A stretch of 64,000 nucleotides of DNA. Source: Microbacterium sp. T2.11-28 (GTDB lineage: Bacteria; Actinomycetota; Actinomycetes; Actinomycetales; Microbacteriaceae). Where the stretch lies: NCBI RefSeq assembly GCF_950097975.1, contig NZ_CATNHF010000012.1, forward strand, positions 124,001-188,000, written 5' to 3'. A model generated the notes under the pieces. It saw only the letters and a program-made list of their open reading frames with translations. It was not told where the DNA came from and ran no database searches. The position numbers and the translations under genes were made by a program. Each line of letters begins with the position of its first letter. The first letter of the stretch is position 1. Below are positions 58,892 to 64,000 of the stretch, piece after piece.

Positions 58892-59244
58892 ACGAGGTGC
58901 GCGAGATCGCCGTGCTGGTGCTGATCCTCATCGGCGCGCTGCTCTGCCTGACCGCGGCCATCGGCCTGCTGCGGTTCCGCGACGTGCCCACCCGCCTGCA
59001 CGCGGCGACGAAGCCCCAGGTCCTGGGACTCCTCCTCATCTGCATCGCGATCGCGCTGGCACTGGAGTCGTGGGCGGTGACGGCCTTCCTCGTGCCCATC
59101 ATGCTCATCCAGCTGGCCACCGCGCCGCTGTCGGCGCACATGGTGGGTCGCCAGGCGTACCGCAACGGCACGATCGACGAGCGCTCACTGGTGGTCGACG
59201 AGCTCGCCGACGACAAGCGCACCCCTCCCGCCGCCGGCGGCTGA
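58888..59244 (+). CDS. mrpG: Mrp antiporter subunit G
   Basis: This is a 118-residue, three-helix subunit. IGLLRFRDVPTRLHAATKPQVLG is the MrpG hallmark. The C-terminal ~35 residues are polar and not conserved. It ends the operon; a pair of nested inverted repeats lies just downstream (59295-59377). Confidence 0.94.
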   Translation: MNEVREIAVLVLILIGALLCLTAAIGLLRFRDVPTRLHAATKPQVLGLLLICIAIALALESWAVTAFLVPIMLIQLATAPLSAHMVGRQAYRNGTIDERSLVVDELADDKRTPPAAGG

Positions 59245-59294
59245 CCCTCGCCATGGCCCCCCGCCCCCCGCGCGCCCCCGCTCGCGCTCATTCC

Positions 59295-59377
59295 GCCGAG
59301 CCGACACGTCGCGTGCGAGCCGACACGCTTCTGCGCGCTCGCAACGTGTCGGCTCGCGCGGAGCGTGTCGGCTCGGC
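59295..59377. repeat. Nested double inverted repeat between convergent genes
   Basis: Two copies of GAGCCGACACG face two inverted copies. The outer arms are 59295-59308 and 59364-59377 (14 bases, perfect). The inner arms are 59315-59327 and 59345-59357 (13 bases, perfect). The element lies between the ends of mrpG and the convergent acylase gene and could serve as a two-way terminator, but its regular architecture is unusual for one. Confidence 0.9.
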
Positions 59378-59398
59378 GCCAGCCGGGGGGGTGGCGCC

Positions 59399-62008
59399 TC
59401 AGGGGGTGAGGGTCAGGATGTGGGTGGCGGCGGATTCCACGGCGTCGCGCGAGAACGGCCACGGCGTCTGCCGCTTCTGCTGCCACGCCTCGAACTGGTC
59501 GGCGTAGTTCGGGTGGAAGGCGTGGCCGCTGGCCCCGGTCAGGTGGTTCCACCGCGATGCGTCGAGGTCGGCGAGGTCGACCGTCATCCGCATCGAGGGC
59601 ACCGTCGAGGTCGCGAACCCGTCGCCGAGCGCCCAGCCCGTGGCGTCCACCACCGACGCCCCGCCGCCCACCGGGAACGGGCCGCGGTTGAACAGCGCCT
59701 CGATCGGGGCGATGCCGCTCTCGCCGAAGGACTCGTTGGTGAGGGTGAGCGCGTGGAGCGAGCCCCAGTTCCAGCGCGCCGGGTTGTCGCCCTGCAGCTC
59801 GACGAGCCGGTCGTACGCATCCTCCGCGCTGCGGGCGAGCATCTCGCGCTGACCCGAGACGCCGATGTCGGCGTTGACCCACCACGAGGAGTCCGGGTCA
59901 TCCAGCAGCCGGTCGACGACGAGGAACAGCCGGCCCTGACCGGCGAGGGATGCCGGAGCCTCCCGCCGCGAGAACAGGTTCTGCGCGAGCTCGTCCCACA
60001 GGACGTTGGCGTACGCGGCCGCGGCACTGTCGGCGGCGTTCTGCGCGTCCCACTGCTCCAGCAGCGCGACGGCCGCCTGCGCGCCCGCTCCGTCGACCTC
60101 GACGCCGGCCAGCGCGGCCGTGATCCGCTTGCCGATCCAGAACTCGTCGTCGGCCTGGATCGCGGTCATGTCGTCGGCGGTGAGCTTCGCGCTCGCCGCC
60201 GCCCGCTCGATCAGGTGGACGATGCGTGCGGCGCGCCAGCCGTAGTCCCAGTCGTTCGTGAGGAAGTAGGGGTAGTCCTCGTCGACGATGGCGTTGTTGG
60301 CCGTGACGATGTAGCCGCTCTCGGGGTTGTAGGACATCGGCAGCTCCTCGAACGGGATGAAGCCGCGCCAGTCGTACGCGGAGTCCCAGCCCGGCTGCGG
60401 CATCGAGCCGTCGCCGGCGCCGCGGATCGGCAGCCGGCCGGGCGTCTGGTAGCCGATGTTGCCGCGCACGTCCGCGTAGACGAGGTTCTGCGCCGGCACG
60501 TCGAAGAGCGACGCGGCGGTGCGGAAGTCCTCAATGTCGGCCGCGGTGTTGAGCGCGAAGATCGCCTGGGCGGTGGTGCCCGGCTCGAGCGCCGTCCACT
60601 GCAGCGACACGGCGTACTCGCCGGTGCCGGGGGCGTCCGACGGAGCGGTGACGGCGTCCGTCTCGCCCGTGTAGGGGTCGTCCGCGATCGCGGTGAAGTC
60701 GCCGGTGAGTCCCGAGACGATCGGGCCGTGCACCGTCGAGCGGATCTCGAGCTCCTCCGAAGCGCCCCCGGCGACCTCGATCGTCTCGGTGCGCACCTCC
60801 AGCGGCACGAGCTCCCCGTCGCGCCAGTACTGGTCGCCCTCGATCCTCTCGAGGTAGAGGTCGGTCACATCGGTGGTCAGGTTCGTGAAGCCCCACGCCA
60901 CCTCGGCGTTGTGGCCGATGATCACGCCGGGCATCCCCGAGAAGCCGAATCCGGCCACGTCGAAGGCGCAGTCCTCGGTGACGACGCGGCAGCGCAGCCC
61001 GATCTGGTGCCAGACGCTCGGCATCGACGCGCCGAGGTGGGGATCGTTGGACAGCAGCGGCATGCCGCTCTCGGTCAGTGCTCCCGACACCACCCACGAG
61101 TTCGAGCCGATCCCCTCGCCGGTGCCGCCGAGCAGCGCGCTCGCCGCCTCGACGACGTCGCCGACCTCGGTCCAGTCGACGCGGAGCGAGGCCGTGTCGG
61201 CGTCGGGCTCCTCGTTGCCGCCGCCGGCGGGCGGTCCGGTGATGACGGGCACGATGACCGGGTTGGTGTCGTACGGGTAGCCGGGATACAGCTCGGCGAT
61301 CTGCTCGGGCGTGTGGGTCTGGGCCAGGAGCGCGCGGGCGGTCTCGTCCTCGATGTTGCCGCGGAGGTCCCAGGCCATCGCCTTCAGCCAGGCGACCGAG
61401 TCGACCGCCGTCCACGGCTCGATCTCGTAGTCGGGGTTCTGCAGGCCCAGCACCGCGTACTCGAGTGAGGCGGCGCTGCCCTGGTGGTCGGCGATATAGG
61501 CGTTCACCCCGGCCGCGTACGCGTCGTAGTAGCCGCGCTCGCGATCGTCCAGCGCGTCGACCTCCTGCGCGGCGATCTCGTGCCAGCCGAGGGTGCGCAG
61601 GAAGCGGTCGGTGCCCAGCTGCGAAGCGCCGAACAGCTCCGAGAGCCGGCCCGCGGTCACGTGGCGGCGGAAGTCCATCTCCCAGAAGCGGTCCTGTGCG
61701 TGGACGAAGCCCTGCGCGAAGAACAGGTCCTCCGACGTGTCGGCGACGATCGTGGGGACGCCGAGGTCGTCGCGCAGCACCGTCACCTCGGCCTCCAGGC
61801 CGGGCAGCGCGATCTCGCCCTCCAGCTGCGGGAACGAGCGCTGCACGTGCCACAGCACGATGCCGGCCGCGATCAGGGCGAGGACGGTGATCCCCGCCAC
61901 CACGCCGAAGGCCCATCGTCCGATGAGGCGGCCGATCCGCCGCCGCGGCGCGGGGGGCGCGGACGCCGTCGGATCGGTGGGTGCAAGCGCGTGTGAGGCG
62001 TCGGACAT
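59399..62008 (-). CDS. Penicillin acylase family hydrolase (Ntn)
   Basis: This is a membrane-anchored N-terminal nucleophile amidohydrolase of 869 residues. A cytoplasmic segment is followed by one membrane helix (about 29-53), so the enzyme faces outside. The precursor should cleave itself before Ser302 in IGSNSWVVSG, releasing the alpha and beta chains. Other family features are FFAQGFVHAQDRFWEMDFRRH (alpha chain) and LLSNDPHLGASMPS. Substrates in the family include penicillin G, cephalosporins and acyl-homoserine lactones; none can be chosen from sequence. Start ATG 62008 has GGAGGAG upstream, although spaced about 12 bases. Confidence 0.93.
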   Translation of the reverse strand: MSDASHALAPTDPTASAPPAPRRRIGRLIGRWAFGVVAGITVLALIAAGIVLWHVQRSFPQLEGEIALPGLEAEVTVLRDDLGVPTIVADTSEDLFFAQGFVHAQDRFWEMDFRRHVTAGRLSELFGASQLGTDRFLRTLGWHEIAAQEVDALDDRERGYYDAYAAGVNAYIADHQGSAASLEYAVLGLQNPDYEIEPWTAVDSVAWLKAMAWDLRGNIEDETARALLAQTHTPEQIAELYPGYPYDTNPVIVPVITGPPAGGGNEEPDADTASLRVDWTEVGDVVEAASALLGGTGEGIGSNSWVVSGALTESGMPLLSNDPHLGASMPSVWHQIGLRCRVVTEDCAFDVAGFGFSGMPGVIIGHNAEVAWGFTNLTTDVTDLYLERIEGDQYWRDGELVPLEVRTETIEVAGGASEELEIRSTVHGPIVSGLTGDFTAIADDPYTGETDAVTAPSDAPGTGEYAVSLQWTALEPGTTAQAIFALNTAADIEDFRTAASLFDVPAQNLVYADVRGNIGYQTPGRLPIRGAGDGSMPQPGWDSAYDWRGFIPFEELPMSYNPESGYIVTANNAIVDEDYPYFLTNDWDYGWRAARIVHLIERAAASAKLTADDMTAIQADDEFWIGKRITAALAGVEVDGAGAQAAVALLEQWDAQNAADSAAAAYANVLWDELAQNLFSRREAPASLAGQGRLFLVVDRLLDDPDSSWWVNADIGVSGQREMLARSAEDAYDRLVELQGDNPARWNWGSLHALTLTNESFGESGIAPIEALFNRGPFPVGGGASVVDATGWALGDGFATSTVPSMRMTVDLADLDASRWNHLTGASGHAFHPNYADQFEAWQQKRQTPWPFSRDAVESAATHILTLTP

Positions 62009-62158
62009 CGGCGTCGAGAGCTCCTCCGGGGCATCGGCTTCGTCGCTTCGGGTCGCGACCCGGCCGCACGCCCCAGCGGCGCGGCCGTCTCTGGCATCGT
62101 ACCCGGAGGGTGAGACTCGGTGTCACGGGGCTTTCGCCTGCCGGATCAGACGTCGAAC

Positions 62159-64000
62159 TCAGCCGATGAGGCTCGGCTGCAGGTCGCGGAGCGTGCGGCG
62201 GTGCGTCATGCGCGTGACGCCGATCGCAGCGACGGCGAGAGCCGCTCCCATCCAGAGGAGGAGCACGCCGACGTCGCCGGCGACCCGGTCGATCGCGCCG
62301 CCGTACATCAGCTGGCGCATGGCGTCCACGACATAGCCCATCGGGAGCACGTGGTGCAGCGCGGCGAGCGGGGCCGGCAGGGTCTGCCACGGGAAGGTGC
62401 CGCCGGCGGTCACGAGCTGCAGGACCATCAGCACGAGCCCGACGAACTGGCCGACCGAGCCGAGCCAGACGTTCAGCGCCAGGATGATCGTCGCGTAGGT
62501 GAACGAGGCGAGGATGAGGATGCCGAGGGTCCCGAGCGGGTGCGCGAAGCCGAACCCCAGGGCGATCGACAGCACACCGAAGAGCACGACCATGCCCACG
62601 GCGCCGAGGAGCGCGGGGGTGAGCCAGCCGGCGATCGTGACCCGGATCGGCGACCGCAGTGCCGTGACGGCCCGGCGCGAGACGGGCTTCACGATGAGGA
62701 AGAGCGCGTAGATGCCGATCCATGCCGCGAGGGCCGCGAAGAAGGGCGCCAGGCCCGCGCCGTAGTCCGAGGCGTGCGCGGTGGTGCTCGTGTCGACCGC
62801 GACCGGATCGGCGATCGTCTCGGCCTGCGCCGCCCGCAGCGCGGCGGAGCTGTCGGGGATCGCCGCGACCCCGTCGGAGAGTCCCTCGCGGAGCTCTGCC
62901 GCGCCGCCTCGCAGGGTGGTGAGTCCCGCCCGGAGGGAATCCGCCCCATCGTCGACCCGCGTGGCGCCGGCGGCGAGGTCGGCCGAGCCCGACGCCAGCC
63001 GTCCTGCTCCGGCCGAGAGCGTCCTCGCGCCGTCGGAGACGCGGGCAGCACCGGCGGCGACCTGGTCGGCGCCGTCTGACACCGTCGCGGCCCCTGCGGC
63101 GAGGCGGTCCACCCGCCCGACGGCGTCGGCGACCCGGTCGGCGCCCGAGGCGAGCGCGTCGCCGACAGGGTCGAGCTCGGCGAGCACGGCGGCGACCTCG
63201 GCATCCGACAGGCCGTGGTCCGCGAGCACGCGGGCGATGTCGGCCCGGGCGTCCGGGAGCAGCGCGGCCGCGTGCGCGACGGCGTCTCCCGCCCGGTCCG
63301 CGTACCCCGCGAGCGTGGCGGTGCCGTCGGCGACCTGCTGCGCTCCCGCGGCGACGCGCGCCGCGCCGCCGGCGACCTGCGCCGACCCGTCCGCGAGCGT
63401 GTCCGCGCCGTCCGAGAGGTCGGCCGCCCCGTCGGCGAGACGTCCGGCTCCCTTCGACAGCGAGGCGGTTCCCTCCGCGAGCCGTGTCGCGCCCGAGGCC
63501 GCGTCGGTCGCTCCCGCCGCCAGCCTGGTGGCGCCGTCGGTGGCGGTGACCAGCTGCGCGCGGATGTCGGCGACGCCGTCGAGCAGGCGGCCGGCCGCCT
63601 CCTCGGCCACCAGCTCGGCGACGGAGCGGCGGATCTTCTCGACGGCCTGCGTGCCGATCGACGACGCCAGGTAGTTGTTGGCGTCATTGGTCGCGAGCAC
63701 CAGCGAGGCCTGATGGGGATGCTCGCCGGCCGCGCTCGTGAGCGCTTCGGAGAAGTCCGCGGGGAGGGTCACCGTGAAGTCCACCTCGCCGTCCCGGAGC
63801 GCCTGGGCTGCGGCGTCGGCGCCGAGGAGGCGCCAGTCGAACGCCTGGCCGTCGAGCAGCTGATCGGCCACGCGCGCACCGTAGTCGGCGGCGTCCTGAT
63901 CGCCCGACGCCGGGACGCCCTCGTCGAGGTCGACGAGCGCCACCGGCACGTCGGCGAACTTCCCGTACGGGTCCTGGTTCGCCCACAGGTAGAGGCCGCC
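62159..64000 (-). CDS. YhgE/Pip-domain membrane protein, N-terminus off the right edge
   Basis: This open frame runs from the window end to the stop at 62159 (613 residues visible). It starts inside a YhgE/Pip N-terminal domain: LYLWANQDPYGKFADVPVALV matches the usual LYLW.WDPYG segment. A long central region consists of Ala/Gly/Asp-rich repeats such as ADGAADLSDGADTLADGSAQ (helical, extracellular). The C-terminal ~220 residues hold about five membrane helices of the ABC-2 type. Such proteins span the envelope and include phage-infection and ESX-secretion-linked members. A preceding start must lie beyond 64000. Confidence 0.9.
   Translation of the reverse strand, partial: GGLYLWANQDPYGKFADVPVALVDLDEGVPASGDQDAADYGARVADQLLDGQAFDWRLLGADAAAQALRDGEVDFTVTLPADFSEALTSAAGEHPHQASLVLATNDANNYLASSIGTQAVEKIRRSVAELVAEEAAGRLLDGVADIRAQLVTATDGATRLAAGATDAASGATRLAEGTASLSKGAGRLADGAADLSDGADTLADGSAQVAGGAARVAAGAQQVADGTATLAGYADRAGDAVAHAAALLPDARADIARVLADHGLSDAEVAAVLAELDPVGDALASGADRVADAVGRVDRLAAGAATVSDGADQVAAGAARVSDGARTLSAGAGRLASGSADLAAGATRVDDGADSLRAGLTTLRGGAAELREGLSDGVAAIPDSSAALRAAQAETIADPVAVDTSTTAHASDYGAGLAPFFAALAAWIGIYALFLIVKPVSRRAVTALRSPIRVTIAGWLTPALLGAVGMVVLFGVLSIALGFGFAHPLGTLGILILASFTYATIILALNVWLGSVGQFVGLVLMVLQLVTAGGTFPWQTLPAPLAALHHVLPMGYVVDAMRQLMYGGAIDRVAGDVGVLLLWMGAALAVAAIGVTRMTHRRTLRDLQPSLIG

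Overview
The window is a high-GC actinobacterial chromosome segment centred on the replication origin. The family is most likely Microbacteriaceae, probably Microbacterium or a close relative. The evidence is the gene order parB-parA-rsmG-jag-yidC-yidD-rnpA-rpmH / dnaA-dnaN-recF-DUF721-gyrB-gyrA-DUF3566-tRNA-Ile-tRNA-Ala, the downstream crgA / sortase / pabA / pknB-pknA-pbpA-rodA-pstP-fhaB-fhaA block, and the presence of nucS, the actinobacterial mismatch endonuclease. The genus is an inference from gene content, not from a search.

Layout. 1-5606 (minus strand): chromosome segregation (parAB with three parS sites), 16S rRNA methylation (rsmG), and the membrane-insertion/RNA cluster jag-yidC-yidD-rnpA-rpmH. 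5607-7835: oriC and dnaA, with DnaA boxes on both sides of dnaA. 7836-16355: dnaN, recF, a DciA-like DUF721 gene, gyrB, gyrA, a DUF3566 membrane protein and two tRNAs. 16414-23080: a Tat-exported DUF1501/DUF1800 pair, a Nudix hydrolase, a YbaK-type deacylase, a cyclophilin and a rhomboid protease, followed by an unexpected DnaA-box cluster. 23081-33961: septation/cell-wall control. CrgA, a class E sortase and a PabA-like amidotransferase are followed by the Ser/Thr kinase operon fhaA-fhaB-pstP-rodA-pbpA-pknA-pknB, which couples phospho-signalling to peptidoglycan elongation and division.

34108-38912 is the accessory part. A tRNA-Leu and its terminator are followed by a lipoprotein and a degraded RHS polymorphic-toxin locus. 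This holds a 5'-truncated RHS core with a putative HNH/Endo VII-type nuclease tip, several small candidate immunity genes, an orphan toxin tip overlapping an Imm53-family immunity gene by 4 bases, and a 93-base displaced copy of the RHS core. It is the most system-like and least conserved part of the window, and its codon and base use differ from the flanks.

38972-64000 returns to core-like genes. These are a TerC membrane protein behind a probable yybP-ykoY manganese riboswitch, a CNNM/CBS transporter, a flotillin, a VIT1-like transporter, a three-gene ABC cassette, a GntR regulator, a cold-shock protein, a HAD phosphatase, nucS, an MFS exporter divergent from a LacI regulator with a palindromic operator between them, a complete mrpA(B)CDEFG Na+/H+ antiporter operon, a penicillin-acylase family hydrolase, and a YhgE/Pip-type membrane protein running off the right end.

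Besides genes, the window carries several intergenic palindromes (gyrB-gyrA, 19723-19781, 59295-59377) and a degenerate ~31-base repeat present twice (8991, 16371) that no annotated gene explains. No CRISPR array, prophage or insertion sequence was seen.
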